From Dietzia cinnamea NBRC 102147 (GTDB taxonomy: Bacteria > Actinomycetota > Actinomycetes > Mycobacteriales > Mycobacteriaceae): DNA of 64,000 nt. A program made the position numbers and the translations under genes. Of this stretch, positions 10,051 through 19,239 are shown in pieces (position 1 is the stretch's first letter; the number at the start of each line of letters is the position of its first letter). The stretch lies in assembly GCF_001571065.1 (NCBI RefSeq), contig NZ_BCSW01000003.1, forward strand, positions 62,001-126,000, given 5' to 3'. A model generated the notes under the pieces. The model was not told where the DNA came from, made no database searches, and was given only the letters and a program-made list of their open reading frames with translations.

Positions 10051-11082
10051 TCAGCGCCAGCCCAGCTCCGGCGCGACATGGGTGAGGATCGACTCGAGCA
10101 GGTGGGCGTTGTAGTCGACGCCGAGCTGGGTCGGGACGGTCACGAGCAGGGTGTCGGCCGCCCTGATCGCCTCGTCGGCCCGGAGCTGTTCGATCAGCTC
10201 CTCGGGCTCGGCCGCGTACGAGCGGCCGAAGACCGCACGCAGGCCCGGTTCGATGTCCCCGAACTGATCTCCGCGTTGCCCGCCGCCCAGGAAGTAACGC
10301 CGGTCGGCGTCGGAGGTGATGGCGACGATCGACCGGGACACCGAGACCCTCGGCGCGAAACCGTGGTCGTGGCGCGCCCACTCCTCCCGGAACGCCTCGA
10401 TCTGCCGGCGCTGCTGGACGTGCAGCGGCTCTCCGGACTCGTCCGCCTTCAGGGTGGAGGACATGAGGTGCATCCCCGTCGAGGCGGCCCACCGGGCGGT
10501 AGCGTCGGAGGCGGCGCCCCACCAGATGCGTTTCCGCAGGCCCTCGGAGTGGGGCTCGATGCGCAGGAGACCCGGCGGATTGGGGAACATCGGACGCGGA
10601 TTGGGTTCGGCGAACGCCGCGCCCTCGACCGCCCGGAGGAAGACCTCCGTGTGGCGGCGGGCCATGTCCGCGTCCGTCTCCCCCTCCCCGGGCCGGAAAC
10701 CGAAATAGCGCCAGCCGTCGATCACCTGCTCAGGCGATCCACGGGAGACCCCGAGCTGGACGCGCCCGCCGGCGAGGAGATCGGCAGCGGCGATGTCCTC
10801 GGCGAATCCGAGAGGGTTGGCGTAGCGCATGTCCACCACGCCGGTACCGATCTCGATCCGACGGGTCCGGGCGCCGACGGCCGCGAGCAACGGGGCGGGG
10901 GTCCCGAGCTGGCGGGCGAAGTGGTGGACCCGGAAGTACGCGCCGTCCGCGCCGAGCTCCTCCGCCGCCTCCGCGAGCTCGACGCTCTGGAGCAACGCGT
11001 CGGAGGCGGACCGGACCGCGGAGTCCGGATGGTCCATCCAGTGTCCGAAGGACAGGAAGCCGATCTTCTTGGGTGTGCCCAC
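10051..11082 (-). CDS. Luciferase-like flavin-dependent monooxygenase (LLM class)
   Basis: 343-residue TIM-barrel oxidoreductase of the bacterial-luciferase family. Features are LSFGHWMD at the N-terminus, a RVHHFARQLGTPAPLLAAV segment (the usual REHH region), TRRIEIGTGVVDMRYANPL and RVQLGVSRGSP. These proteins use reduced FMN or F420 to oxidise, or F420 to reduce, small molecules; the cofactor and substrate cannot be told from sequence here. The GTG at 11082 is the best start in frame; no strong ribosome-binding site is visible. It is flanked by the yaaA-side stem and by cysG, with no clear operon partner. Confidence 0.82.
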   Translation of the reverse strand: MGTPKKIGFLSFGHWMDHPDSAVRSASDALLQSVELAEAAEELGADGAYFRVHHFARQLGTPAPLLAAVGARTRRIEIGTGVVDMRYANPLGFAEDIAAADLLAGGRVQLGVSRGSPEQVIDGWRYFGFRPGEGETDADMARRHTEVFLRAVEGAAFAEPNPRPMFPNPPGLLRIEPHSEGLRKRIWWGAASDATARWAASTGMHLMSSTLKADESGEPLHVQQRRQIEAFREEWARHDHGFAPRVSVSRSIVAITSDADRRYFLGGGQRGDQFGDIEPGLRAVFGRSYAAEPEELIEQLRADEAIRAADTLLVTVPTQLGVDYNAHLLESILTHVAPELGWR

Positions 11083-11141
11083 GACGCCATCATGCCGGAG
11101 GTCGGCGCGGAACCGCGGCGCCGCGGGCGCGACCGGGTGCG

Positions 11142-12368
11142 TCAGTCGGCGGCGAGCACCTGTGGGAGGCCGGCGACGTCGCCGATCACGACGATGGCCG
11201 GCGGCCGCACCTCGTGCTCGGAGAGGGTCGCGGCCAGGGTGCCGAGGGTGCAACGGTATGTCGACTGGCCCTCGAGGCTGCCGTCGACGACCACCGCGGC
11301 CGGGGTCTCGGGCGACCGGCCGCCGGCCATGAGCGACCCGGCGATCGCCGGCGAGTTCTTGACGCCCATCAGCACGACGAGCGTGCCACGCATCCGGGCG
11401 AGCGCCTCCCAGTCGATGAGCGAACCCGGGTGCCCGGGCGGAAGGTGTCCGGAGACGACGGTCAGCTCGTGGGTCATCCCGCGGTTCGTGACGGGGATGC
11501 CCGCGAGGGCGGGTACGGCGAGCGCGCTGGACACGCCCGGCACGACCGTGCACGGGATCCCGGCCTCCGCGCAGGCCTGGGCCTCCTCGAAGCCACGTCC
11601 GTAGAGGAAGGGGTCGCCGCCCTTGAGCCGCACCACGAACTTCCCGGCCCGCGCCCGGTTCACGAGTACCTCGTTGATCGCCTCCTGGGCCATCGCGCGG
11701 CCGTACGGGATCTTCGCTGCGTCGACGATCTCGACGTCCGCGCGTAGTTCGGCGAGCGGACGCTGCGGGGCCAGCCGGTCGGCGACCACCACGTCGGCGC
11801 GGGCGAGCAGTCGGCGCCCACGGACCGTCATGAGGTCGTCCGCCCCCGGCCCCCCTCCGACGAGGGCGACGGTCCCGCGCAGGGATTCGTCGACCTCCGG
11901 GGCCTCGGCACCGGCCTCGTCGAGGGCCTTCGCGACGACGTCGCGCGCCTCGGCGGTCCGGTCGCGGTCACCGGTGAGGACCGACACGAGCATCTGGCCC
12001 CGCCGGACGACGGCGGGGGTCACGGCCGTGCCGGACGTGACGGCGTCGGAGCGGACGCAGAAGGTACGGTACTGCTCCGCCTCTGCGGCGACGCGGGCGT
12101 TCACCAGGGAGTTCCTGGTCGCGGCCACCGCGTACCACGCGCCTTCGAGATCCCCCGTCCGGTACTCGCGGGGTTCCCACCAGACACGGCCCGCGTCGAT
12201 GAGCCCCTGGAGAGTGGGCGTGACCTCCGGGCTGATGAGGTGGACGACCGCGCCGGCCTCGAGTAGCACGGGGACGCGGCGTTGCGCCACGGATCCGCCG
12301 CCGATCACCACGACGCGACGGCCCTCGAGGTCCAGGCCGACGGGGTACGGGTTCACGGGCCGGATCAT
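11142..12368 (-). CDS. cysG: Siroheme synthase: precorrin-2 dehydrogenase/ferrochelatase fused to uroporphyrinogen-III C-methyltransferase
   Basis: 408-residue bifunctional enzyme. Residues 1-160 form the CysG N-terminal NAD-dependent dehydrogenase/chelatase with the Rossmann motif GGGSVAQRR. Residues 165-405 form the SAM-dependent methyltransferase with VALVGGGPGADDLMTVRG, RLKGGDPFLYGRGFEEA and GIPVTNRG. Together they convert uroporphyrinogen III into siroheme, the prosthetic group of sulfite and nitrite reductases, and provide precorrin-2. TAGGAT lies 6 bases before the ATG, so the mRNA is probably leaderless. M. tuberculosis has a cysG at the equivalent place, followed there by cob genes that are absent here. 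Confidence 0.95.
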   Translation of the reverse strand: MIRPVNPYPVGLDLEGRRVVVIGGGSVAQRRVPVLLEAGAVVHLISPEVTPTLQGLIDAGRVWWEPREYRTGDLEGAWYAVAATRNSLVNARVAAEAEQYRTFCVRSDAVTSGTAVTPAVVRRGQMLVSVLTGDRDRTAEARDVVAKALDEAGAEAPEVDESLRGTVALVGGGPGADDLMTVRGRRLLARADVVVADRLAPQRPLAELRADVEIVDAAKIPYGRAMAQEAINEVLVNRARAGKFVVRLKGGDPFLYGRGFEEAQACAEAGIPCTVVPGVSSALAVPALAGIPVTNRGMTHELTVVSGHLPPGHPGSLIDWEALARMRGTLVVLMGVKNSPAIAGSLMAGGRSPETPAAVVVDGSLEGQSTYRCTLGTLAATLSEHEVRPPAIVVIGDVAGLPQVLAAD

Positions 12369-12374
12369 GCCCCG

Positions 12375-12380
12375 ATCCTA
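12375..12380 (-). promoter_or_regulatory. Probable -10 element for leaderless cysG mRNA
   Basis: Minus-strand TAGGAT is followed by 6 bases and the cysG ATG at 12368; there is no Shine-Dalgarno site. Match to the TANNNT leaderless layout is exact. Confidence 0.6.
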
Positions 12381-12428
12381 TCCGCCGTCGGCGGCGTCCC
12401 GGTCGTCGACCCGGGCCGTGTGAGACGA

Positions 12429-12469
12429 CTCATCCCCCGGCCTCGCCGAGGAGGCGGCCGGGGGATGAG
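12429..12469 (-). terminator. Perfect 14-bp stem downstream of mqo
   Basis: Arms 12429-12442 and 12456-12469 are perfectly complementary (CTCATCCCCCGGCC and its reverse complement) with a 13-base loop. It lies 35 bases past the mqo stop and before the cysG promoter, so it probably ends the mqo transcript. There is no U-run. Confidence 0.75.
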
Positions 12470-12503
12470 GGCGTCGGGACGGCGGCGCGACGGCGCCGGT
12501 CGA

Positions 12504-14000
12504 TCAGACCTTCTGGTCGAGCTTGAGCGTCCGGGTGGACCGCTCGAACTGCTCGGTGAACAGCGCCGGCTCCTCGGCGAGCTTGCGACCCAGCGACGGG
12601 ATCATCTCCTCGAGCGCGGGCTTCCACTCGGCGAACCGGCTCGGGAAACAGCGCTGGAGCACGTCGACCATGGCGTCGACAGCGGTGGAGGCGCCGGGCG
12701 ACGCGCCGAGCAGGCCGGCGATGGACCCGTCCGCGGCGTTGACCACGGCGGTGCCGAACTCGAGGGTGCCGCCGCGACCGTTGGGCTTGATCACCTGCAC
12801 CCGCTGGCCGGCGACGACCTTCTCCCAGTCGCCCTCCTGCGCGGACGGGACGAAGTCGCGCAGGGACTCGACGCGTGCGCCGTGGTTCTTGGCCAGCTCG
12901 GTGATGAGGTACTTGACCAGACTCATCTCGGTGAGACCGATGTTTGCCATGGGCAGGAGGTTGCCGAGCCGGATGCTCGACGGCAGGTCGAGGAAGCTGC
13001 CCATCTTGAGGAACTTGGGGGTCCAGCCGGCGAAGGGACCGAACAGCAGGCCCTTCTTGCCGTCGATGACGCGGGTGTCCAGGTGCGGAACGGACATCGG
13101 GGGCGCGCCGACGGAGGCCTGGCTGTAGACCTTGGCCTGGTGCTGGTCTACGAGCTCGGAGTTGGTGCAGCGCAGCCACTGACCGCCGACGGGGAAACCG
13201 CCGATGCCCTTGATCTCGGGGATGCCCGACTTCTGCAGCAGGTGCAGTGCGCCGCCGCCCGCGCCGACGAACACGAACTTGGCGTCGACGGTGCGCTCGT
13301 CACCCGTGTGGCGGTTGGTCACCGTGAGGCGCCACGTGCCGTCGGTGTTGCGCTCGAGGTCCTTGACCTGGTTCTGGTAGTGCACCTCGGTGCCGGTGCG
13401 GGTGAGGTACTTGACGAACTGACGGGTGAGGGCGCCGAAGTTGACGTCGGTGCCGTTGGAGAAGTGGCTCAGCGCGAACGGCTGCTCGGGCGAGCGGCCC
13501 TTCGCCATGAGGGGGACCAGCCGCTCCAGCTCGGAGAAGTCAGTGGTGTGCTCCATTCCCGGGAACAGCGGGTGCCCGGCGAGCTTGTCGTACCGCTTCT
13601 GCAGGTAGTCCTGGCCCTCCTTGCCGGTGACGAAGCTCATGTGCGGCACGGGACGGATCCACTCCGTCGGGTCGCCGAGGATGGTGTTCTCCACCGCGTA
13701 GGACCAGAACTGGCGGGAGACCTGGAATTTCTCGTTGACGCCAACGGCCTTGGTGATGTCCACGTCGCCGTCGGCGGTCTTGGGCGAGTAGTTGAGCTCG
13801 CACAGGGCGGAGTGGCCGGTGCCGGCGTTGTTCCACGCGTCGGAGGACTCCATTGCGGGGCCCTCGAGCCGCTCGAATACCTGGATGTCCCAGTCCGGCT
13901 GGAGCCGACGCAGCAACGCCCCCAGGGTCGCGCTCATGATGCCCGCGCCGATGAGCGCCACATCCGTCGTTCCGTGCTTTGCCACCTGGTCTGAAGTCAC
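12504..14000 (-). CDS. mqo: Malate:quinone oxidoreductase
   Basis: 498-residue FAD-dependent peripheral membrane enzyme that oxidises malate to oxaloacetate and passes electrons to the quinone pool, bypassing NAD-malate dehydrogenase. The FAD-binding motif [18 protein letters not shown] is at residues 18-35, followed by [16 protein letters not shown], the family hallmark. [19 protein letters not shown] and [11 protein letters not shown] are also typical. The start is a GTG at 14000 with GAGGG 7-8 bases upstream. Possible -10 hexamers (for example TAGGCT near 14090) lie about 90 bases upstream; none is certain. Transcribed alone, divergently from the hydrolase-mtr operon. Confidence 0.97.
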   Translation of the reverse strand: MTSDQVAKHGTTDVALIGAGIMSATLGALLRRLQPDWDIQVFERLEGPAMESSDAWNNAGTGHSALCELNYSPKTADGDVDITKAVGVNEKFQVSRQFWSYAVENTILGDPTEWIRPVPHMSFVTGKEGQDYLQKRYDKLAGHPLFPGMEHTTDFSELERLVPLMAKGRSPEQPFALSHFSNGTDVNFGALTRQFVKYLTRTGTEVHYQNQVKDLERNTDGTWRLTVTNRHTGDERTVDAKFVFVGAGGGALHLLQKSGIPEIKGIGGFPVGGQWLRCTNSELVDQHQAKVYSQASVGAPPMSVPHLDTRVIDGKKGLLFGPFAGWTPKFLKMGSFLDLPSSIRLGNLLPMANIGLTEMSLVKYLITELAKNHGARVESLRDFVPSAQEGDWEKVVAGQRVQVIKPNGRGGTLEFGTAVVNAADGSIAGLLGASPGASTAVDAMVDVLQRCFPSRFAEWKPALEEMIPSLGRKLAEEPALFTEQFERSTRTLKLDQKV

Positions 14001-14122
14001 CGGCTACCCTCGCTCATTGGTCGTGGACCCGAATCTCGCGTCGACGCGGGGCTGTCCCTCTGGGGCCCGCGCCCACAGGGCTACAAGCCTACTCACGGGG
14101 ACGGCGCCGCGGCACACCGGAC

Positions 14123-14128
14123 TAGGAT
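14123..14128 (+). promoter_or_regulatory. Probable -10 element for leaderless hydrolase-mtr mRNA
   Basis: TAGGAT, 7 bases, then GTG at 14136. The TANNNT hexamer overlaps an in-frame ATG (14127), which therefore would not be transcribed from this promoter; this argues for the GTG start. Confidence 0.6.
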
Positions 14129-14135
14129 GGTCGTC

Positions 14136-15170
14136 GTGTCGCCGCACTCCCCCGATCCCGCCGCCCACGGACATGACCCGCGATGGATCCCCGATCTGCT
14201 GGGCCCGTCCTATCGCCGGCGCGAGCTCCCGCTCGGGACCGATCCGGACGGCGAGGGGCCGATCTCGGCGACCCTGGTGCGGCACGAGGACGCGCCGGCC
14301 CGGCCGGACGCCGTGGCGCTCGTGGTCCACGGACTGTCCGACTACTTCTTCCACACGCACCTGGCCGAGTTCCTCGCCGCGCGGGGAACGGCGACGTACG
14401 GCATCGATCTGCGCAAGTGTGGCCGGTCGAGGCGGGAGGGTGTGACGCCCCATTTCACGACGGACCTGGAGAGGTACGACGACGAGCTGGATCAGGCGCT
14501 CGAGGTGATCGTCGCCGAGCACCCGGGCGTGCCCGTGTTCGTGTTCGCGCACTCCACGGGTGGCCTGGTGGTCCCCCTGTGGCTGGCGCGGCGTCGCGAC
14601 CGCTCCGCGCTTGCGCCCGTCGTCGGTGTGGTGCTGAACTCCCCCTGGTTCCAGCTCGACGTGCCGGAACGCGCCCGGGCGGTGCTCGATCCGGTGATCC
14701 GGACATTGGGCTCGGTCCGCCCGTTCTACCGGCTCCCGTTGCCCACGTCGGACCGGTACGTGATCAGCACCCACGTCGATCACGACGGTGACTTCCACTT
14801 CGATACCACCCTCAAACCCCCCGGAGGAGTCGGTGTTCGCGCCGGATGGCTCGCCGCGGTACGCCGCGCCCAGCGCCGCCTGCAGGCGGGCGTCGATCTG
14901 CCGTTGCCGGTTCTGCTGTTGCGTTCGACCGCGTCGTCGGTGGGGATGAGGCCTCGCGGCGGTGAGATCGACGTCGACACGGATCTCATCCTCGACGTCC
15001 GGTCGATGCAACGGTTCGCCGACCGCGTCTCCGCGGACGTCACGGACGTCGCCGTCGACCGCGCCCGCCACGATGTCTTCCTCTCCCGCGCCGACGTGCT
15101 CGAGGTGGTCTTCGATCATCTCGGGCGTTGGCTCGACCAGACCCTGTCCGCACGCCCCAAGGAGTCCTGA
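14136..15170 (+). CDS. Alpha/beta-hydrolase of the Hydrolase_4 / monoacylglycerol-lipase type
   Basis: 344-residue alpha/beta hydrolase. It has the oxyanion-hole segment LVVHGLSDYFF, the nucleophile elbow AHSTGG (Ser near residue 140), an acid candidate in the EIDVDTDLILD region and the final His in DRARHDVFLS. Likely an esterase or lysophospholipase-type lipase; no signal peptide is seen, so it should act in the cytoplasm. An in-frame ATG at 14127 is possible, but the TANNNT element overlaps it. It lies 5 bases before mtr, so the two are co-transcribed; a hydrolase stands beside mtr in M. tuberculosis too. A functional link to mycothiol is not shown. Confidence 0.85.
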   Translation: MSPHSPDPAAHGHDPRWIPDLLGPSYRRRELPLGTDPDGEGPISATLVRHEDAPARPDAVALVVHGLSDYFFHTHLAEFLAARGTATYGIDLRKCGRSRREGVTPHFTTDLERYDDELDQALEVIVAEHPGVPVFVFAHSTGGLVVPLWLARRRDRSALAPVVGVVLNSPWFQLDVPERARAVLDPVIRTLGSVRPFYRLPLPTSDRYVISTHVDHDGDFHFDTTLKPPGGVGVRAGWLAAVRRAQRRLQAGVDLPLPVLLLRSTASSVGMRPRGGEIDVDTDLILDVRSMQRFADRVSADVTDVAVDRARHDVFLSRADVLEVVFDHLGRWLDQTLSARPKES

Positions 15171-15175
15171 CCGCA

Positions 15176-16576
15176 ATGACACAGACCCCCTCGCGCCACT
15201 TCGATCTCGTCGTCATCGGCACGGGCAGCGGCAACTCGCTGGTCGACGAGTCGTTCGCCGACAAGTCCGTCGCGATCTGCGAGAAGGGGACGTTCGGCGG
15301 CACCTGCCTCAACGTCGGGTGCATCCCCACCAAGATGTTCGTCTACGCGGCGGACACGGCCACCTCGGTCACCCATTCGTCCACCTACGGGATCGACTCG
15401 ACGCTCGACGGCGTCCGGTGGCCGGACATCGTCTCGAGGGTCTTCGAACGCCGGATCGACCCCATCGCCAACAGCGGCGAGGACTACCGGCGTAACCGCT
15501 GCGACAACGTCACGGTGTACGACGGGCACGCGCGGTTCGTCGGGCCGCGCATCATTGACACCGGCACCGGGGAGATCATCACCGCCGACTCCGTCGTCAT
15601 CGCCGCCGGCGGCCGTCCGTCGGTCCCCGACATCGTCACCGAGGCAGGAGTGGCCTACCACACCAGCGACGACGTGATGCGTATCCCGGAGCTGCCGAAG
15701 TCGATCGTCATCCAGGGATCCGGCTTCATCGCCTGCGAGTTCGCGCACATCTTCTCCTCCCTGGGTGTGGAGGTCACCGTCATCGGCCGGTCCGACGTGC
15801 TGCTCAAGCATCTCGACCGCGAGCTCGCGGAGCGGTTCACCGCGGCGGCCGGGCGTCGTTGGGACGTGCGACTCGGTCGGCAGATCACCAGCATGACCGC
15901 GACCGGTGAGGACCGCCGGGGCGTGGAGATCACCTTCGAGGACGGCTCGAGCTGCTCGGGCGACGCGCTCCTCGTGGCGACCGGGCGCACGCCGAACGGC
16001 GATCTGCTCGGGCTCGAGTCCGCGGGGGTGGAGATGGACGGCGACCGGGTCCGGGTGGACGAGTACGGCCGCACGACCGCCGACGGGGTGTGGGCGCTGG
16101 GCGACGTGAGCTCGCCATTCCAGCTCAAGCACGTCGCCAACCACGAACAGCGCGTGCTCGGGCACAACCTGCGCCACCCAGACGATCTGCACCCGTTCCA
16201 CCACAGCAACGTCCCGTACGCGGTCTTCACGTGGCCGCAGATCGCGTCGGTCGGCCTCACCGAGTCGGAGGCGCGGGCCGCGGGGTACGACGTGACCGTC
16301 AAGACCCAGGACTACGGCGACGTGGCGTACGGCTGGGCGATGGAGGACTCGGTCGGTTGCTGCAAGCTGATCGCCGACCGGGCGACCGGTCTTCTGCTCG
16401 GCGCCCACATCATGGGTGCCCACGCGCCGTCGCTCATCCAGATCCTCATCCAGGCGATGGAGTTCGAGATCACCGTGCCCGATCTCGCGCGGCGTCAGTA
16501 CTGGATCCACCCGGCGATGGCCGAGGTGGTCGAGAACGCACTGCTGGGGCTCGACTTCCCCGACCGCGGCTTCTAG
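15176..16576 (+). CDS. mtr: Mycothione reductase
   Basis: 466-residue NADPH-dependent flavoprotein disulfide reductase that regenerates mycothiol from mycothione. It has the N-terminal FAD motif VIGTGSGNS, the redox-active pair in GGTCLNVGCIPTK, a second dinucleotide-binding motif GSGFIACEFAHIFSSLGVEV, the WALGDV FAD-contact motif and the C-terminal dimer-interface catalytic HPAMAEVVEN. The unusual GTGSGN N-terminus distinguishes mycothione reductases from lipoamide dehydrogenases. The ATG at 15176 is preceded by AAGGAG 11 bases upstream, inside the end of the hydrolase gene. Its presence implies mycothiol use, hence an actinobacterial host. Stops converge with the monooxygenase gene, 16 bases apart. 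Confidence 0.95.
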   Translation: MTQTPSRHFDLVVIGTGSGNSLVDESFADKSVAICEKGTFGGTCLNVGCIPTKMFVYAADTATSVTHSSTYGIDSTLDGVRWPDIVSRVFERRIDPIANSGEDYRRNRCDNVTVYDGHARFVGPRIIDTGTGEIITADSVVIAAGGRPSVPDIVTEAGVAYHTSDDVMRIPELPKSIVIQGSGFIACEFAHIFSSLGVEVTVIGRSDVLLKHLDRELAERFTAAAGRRWDVRLGRQITSMTATGEDRRGVEITFEDGSSCSGDALLVATGRTPNGDLLGLESAGVEMDGDRVRVDEYGRTTADGVWALGDVSSPFQLKHVANHEQRVLGHNLRHPDDLHPFHHSNVPYAVFTWPQIASVGLTESEARAAGYDVTVKTQDYGDVAYGWAMEDSVGCCKLIADRATGLLLGAHIMGAHAPSLIQILIQAMEFEITVPDLARRQYWIHPAMAEVVENALLGLDFPDRGF

Positions 16577-16592
16577 TCCGCGGCCGGCGCGG

Positions 16593-18071
16593 TCAGGTGA
16601 GGACGAAGTCCTCCGGATCCACGACGCGGACCTGCTCGCGATACCGGAACGTGAACGTCGGCCACTGCAGCGAGTTCCGGCCGCGCGAGTCGATGTACCA
16701 ACTCGAGCACCCGCCCTGGTTCCACACCGTGTGGGCCAGCTCGCGGTCCATGCGATCGGCGTAGGCCCGCTCCACCTCGGCCCGCACCTGGATCGTCCCG
16801 CTCCCCGACCGCTCCGCCAGGTCGACCAGGCGCAGGACGTGCCCGGCCTGCGATTCCAGCATGTACACGATCGACGAGTGCCCCAGATTCGTGTTGGGTC
16901 CGTAGAGCAGGAACAGGTTGGGGAAACCGGCGACCGTGACTCCGTTGTGGGCACGCGGGCTGCCGTCCCAGTGCTCGGCGAGCGTGCGGCCGTCGGCTCC
17001 GGTGATCACCTTCGAGATCGGCGGCTCGGTCGGCTGGAACCCGGTGCCGAAGATGATCACGTCCGCCGGGTGCTCGGTCCCGTCGTCGGCGACCGGGCCC
17101 CGGGGCGTGACCGCGGACGCCGCTCCGGGGACGAGCGACACATCGGGGCGCGTCAGCGCGGGGAGCCAGTGGCTCGTGAGCAGGACGCGCTTGCAGCCGA
17201 TCGAGAAGTCCGGGGTGAGCGCTCTGCGCACGCGGCGATCCCGCACCTTGAGGAAGAGGTAGAACCGCGCGAACCACTCGAAGAAGCGCAGCAGGAACTG
17301 CGCGCGGGTGAACACGACGACATACAGTTCGCGCCCCAGATAGATCCGGCCGCGGACGAGCTTCTGCAGGAGCGGCAGTCGCCGGTACAGCCTCTTCCGG
17401 CGTTCGGAGATCGGACGGTCGAGCCGGGGCAGGATCCACCCGGGGGTCCGCTGGAACACCGTCACGTGCTCGGCGGTCCCCGCGATCTCGGGGACGAACT
17501 GCACGGCGGAGGCCCCGGTGCCCACCACCGCGACCCTCTTGCCCTCGAGTGGGATGTCGTGTCGCCACCGGGCGGAGTGGAACACCTCCCCCTCGAACGA
17601 GTCGAGTCCCGGGAGACGGGGAACCGACGGTGCGGAGAGAGCGCCCGTCGCCGCCACGAGGTGACGCGCCCGCACCTGCCCGCGACTGGTGTCGACGACC
17701 CACGTCCCCTCGGTCGCGTCCCACTTCGCCGCGGTCACCTCACACGACGTGACGAGCCGCTCACGTAGGCCTATACGGTCGGCGACCGACACCAGGTAGG
17801 AGTGGATCTCGGGCTGGCGTCCGAACGAGTGCGACCACCCGGGGTGGGCGTGACGGGACAGCGAGTACAACGCCGTCGGCACATCGCAGGCGCAGCCCGG
17901 GTACGTGTTGTCGCGCCAGGTCCCGCCGACCTCGTCGGCGGCCTCGAGGACGAGGAAGTCGCGGCCCCGCCCCTCGCGCAGGAGACGGTCGGCCATGGCG
18001 ATACCGCCGAAACCGGCGCCCACCACCAACAGGTCGATCTGGTCCACGGGTCCACGGGGCGAGTCGATCAT
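16593..18071 (-). CDS. Flavin-containing / Baeyer-Villiger-type monooxygenase
   Basis: 492-residue class B flavin monooxygenase. It has the FAD motif GAGFGGIAMADRL, the NADPH motif GTGASAVQF and, between them, FEGEVFHSARW, which matches the Baeyer-Villiger fingerprint FxGxxxHxxxW. GGTWRDNTYPGCACDVP is typical of cyclohexanone- and steroid-monooxygenase relatives. It probably oxygenates a ketone or a long-chain/steroid-like substrate using NADPH and oxygen; the substrate is unknown. I chose the ATG at 18071; the frame continues to 18113 without support. A symmetric element overlaps the -10 region, so expression may be inducible. The gene is not part of the syntenic core and may be a later insertion. 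Confidence 0.88.
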   Translation of the reverse strand: MIDSPRGPVDQIDLLVVGAGFGGIAMADRLLREGRGRDFLVLEAADEVGGTWRDNTYPGCACDVPTALYSLSRHAHPGWSHSFGRQPEIHSYLVSVADRIGLRERLVTSCEVTAAKWDATEGTWVVDTSRGQVRARHLVAATGALSAPSVPRLPGLDSFEGEVFHSARWRHDIPLEGKRVAVVGTGASAVQFVPEIAGTAEHVTVFQRTPGWILPRLDRPISERRKRLYRRLPLLQKLVRGRIYLGRELYVVVFTRAQFLLRFFEWFARFYLFLKVRDRRVRRALTPDFSIGCKRVLLTSHWLPALTRPDVSLVPGAASAVTPRGPVADDGTEHPADVIIFGTGFQPTEPPISKVITGADGRTLAEHWDGSPRAHNGVTVAGFPNLFLLYGPNTNLGHSSIVYMLESQAGHVLRLVDLAERSGSGTIQVRAEVERAYADRMDRELAHTVWNQGGCSSWYIDSRGRNSLQWPTFTFRYREQVRVVDPEDFVLT

Positions 18072-18075
18072 GCTG

Positions 18076-18091
18076 GACAGTATGCACTGTC
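18076..18091 (-). promoter_or_regulatory. Inverted repeat overlapping the -10 region of the monooxygenase gene
   Basis: GACAGT (18076-18081), spacer ATGC, ACTGTC (18086-18091) is a perfect 6-bp inverted repeat. Minus-strand TACTGT (18082-18077), five bases before the ATG, would be the -10 hexamer. An operator lying across the -10 box would suit a repressor, but no regulator gene is adjacent. Confidence 0.4.
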
Positions 18092-18146
18092 GTGTCCACG
18101 CTCGAGGCCGCATCGGGACGACCGTCCATATCCCGGTCCGGGCGGG

Positions 18147-19022
18147 TCAGGAGCCGGAGGGCAGGGTGAGGATCTCATAACCGTCCTCGGTCACGACGAC
18201 CGTGTGCTCGAACTGAGCGGTCCACGCCTTGTCCGCGGTCGTCACGGTCCAGTCGTCGTCCCAGACCTCGAATCCCGGGCCGCCGAGGGAGATCATCGGC
18301 TCGACGGTCAGCGTCATGCCCGGCTCGAGCACCTCGGTCCTCGACGGGTCGTCGTAGTGCAGGACGACCAGACCGTTGTGGAAGGTCGGCCCGACGCCGT
18401 GACCCGTGAACTCACGGACCACCGTGTAGTCGAACCTCCGGGCGTAGGACTCGATGACGCGACCGATGACGTTGACCTCGCGTCCGGGGCGGATGGCCTT
18501 GATCCCGCGGTTCATCGCCTCCTCGGTCCGCTCGACCAGCAGTCGCACCTCGTCGCTGACCTCGCCGGCGAGGAACGTCGCGTTCGTGTCGCCGTGCACG
18601 CCCTGGATATAGGCCGTCACGTCCACGTTCACGATGTCTCCGTCCCGGATCACCGTGGTGTCCGGGATGCCGTGGCAGATGACCTCGTTGAGCGAGACGC
18701 AGCACGACTTGGGGAACGCCTTGTACCCCAGCGTCGACGGATAGGCCCCGTGGTCACACAGGTACTCGTGGACGACCCGGTCGATCTCGTCCGTGGTCAC
18801 GCCCGGCGCGACGGCCTCGCCGGCGGCGACGAGCGCGTCCGCCGCGATCCTGCTGGCCACGCGCATCGCGTCGATCACCTCGGGCGGCTGCACCCACGCC
18901 TCGCCGTTGGCCTCGTCGACGCGGTCGCGCCACACGTACTCCGGACGCGGGATCGAGTCGGGCACCGTCCGTATCGGGGTGGGATCACCGGGGACGAGGG
19001 GATGGCGGGTGGAGGTGGTCAT
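18147..19022 (-). CDS. map: Methionine aminopeptidase, type I
   Basis: 291-residue type Ia methionine aminopeptidase with an N-terminal extension of about 40 residues, as in mycobacterial MapB. The metal ligands are recognisable: Asp in VNVDVTAY, Asp in [10 protein letters not shown], His in [11 protein letters not shown], Glu in LTVEPMI and Glu in AQFEHTVVV. It removes the initiator Met from nascent proteins. The ATG at 19022 follows TATCCT by six bases, which fits a leaderless mRNA; the frame upstream to 19070 is unsupported. It precedes the monooxygenase gene on the same strand with a 75-base gap. Confidence 0.95.
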   Translation of the reverse strand: MTTSTRHPLVPGDPTPIRTVPDSIPRPEYVWRDRVDEANGEAWVQPPEVIDAMRVASRIAADALVAAGEAVAPGVTTDEIDRVVHEYLCDHGAYPSTLGYKAFPKSCCVSLNEVICHGIPDTTVIRDGDIVNVDVTAYIQGVHGDTNATFLAGEVSDEVRLLVERTEEAMNRGIKAIRPGREVNVIGRVIESYARRFDYTVVREFTGHGVGPTFHNGLVVLHYDDPSRTEVLEPGMTLTVEPMISLGGPGFEVWDDDWTVTTADKAWTAQFEHTVVVTEDGYEILTLPSGS

Positions 19023-19028
19023 ACCACC

Positions 19029-19034
19029 AGGATA
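19029..19034 (-). promoter_or_regulatory. Probable -10 element for leaderless map mRNA
   Basis: Minus-strand TATCCT followed by GGTGGT and the ATG at 19022. Good match to the TANNNT-N6-ATG layout. Confidence 0.6.
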
Positions 19035-19086
19035 GGCCGCGTCGAGCCGACCGGCCCCGCCGGTGCTCACGGGCGGGGGCGGCGGG

Positions 19087-19239
19087 TCACCAGATGACGA
19101 AACAGATCGAGGCGATGATCACCATGGCCCCGAAGAGGCACATGGTGAGCACGTCGCCGCCCGGGGACCGGCCGGTCTCGTCGGGCTCCACCCGGTCGTC
19201 CTGCTCGGCCCCGGTGTCGGGGTTCTGTCGCGGATCCAT
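19087..19239 (-). CDS. Small single-span membrane protein, unknown function
   Basis: 50-residue protein: about 30 hydrophilic, acidic residues followed by one hydrophobic helix ([20 protein letters not shown]) that reaches the C-terminus, so the topology is probably tail-anchored. Its ATG overlaps the stop of the upstream 161-residue membrane-protein gene by one base (TGATG), which strongly suggests coupled translation and a real gene. I do not recognise a family. Its gene ends 64 bases before the map start. Confidence 0.55.
   Translation of the reverse strand: MDPRQNPDTGAEQDDRVEPDETGRSPGGDVLTMCLFGAMVIIASICFVIW

Noticed and set aside
18147-19070. A 16-residue longer MetAP starting at 19070
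   Set aside because: The ATG at 19022 has a TANNNT element six bases upstream, which the longer start lacks.
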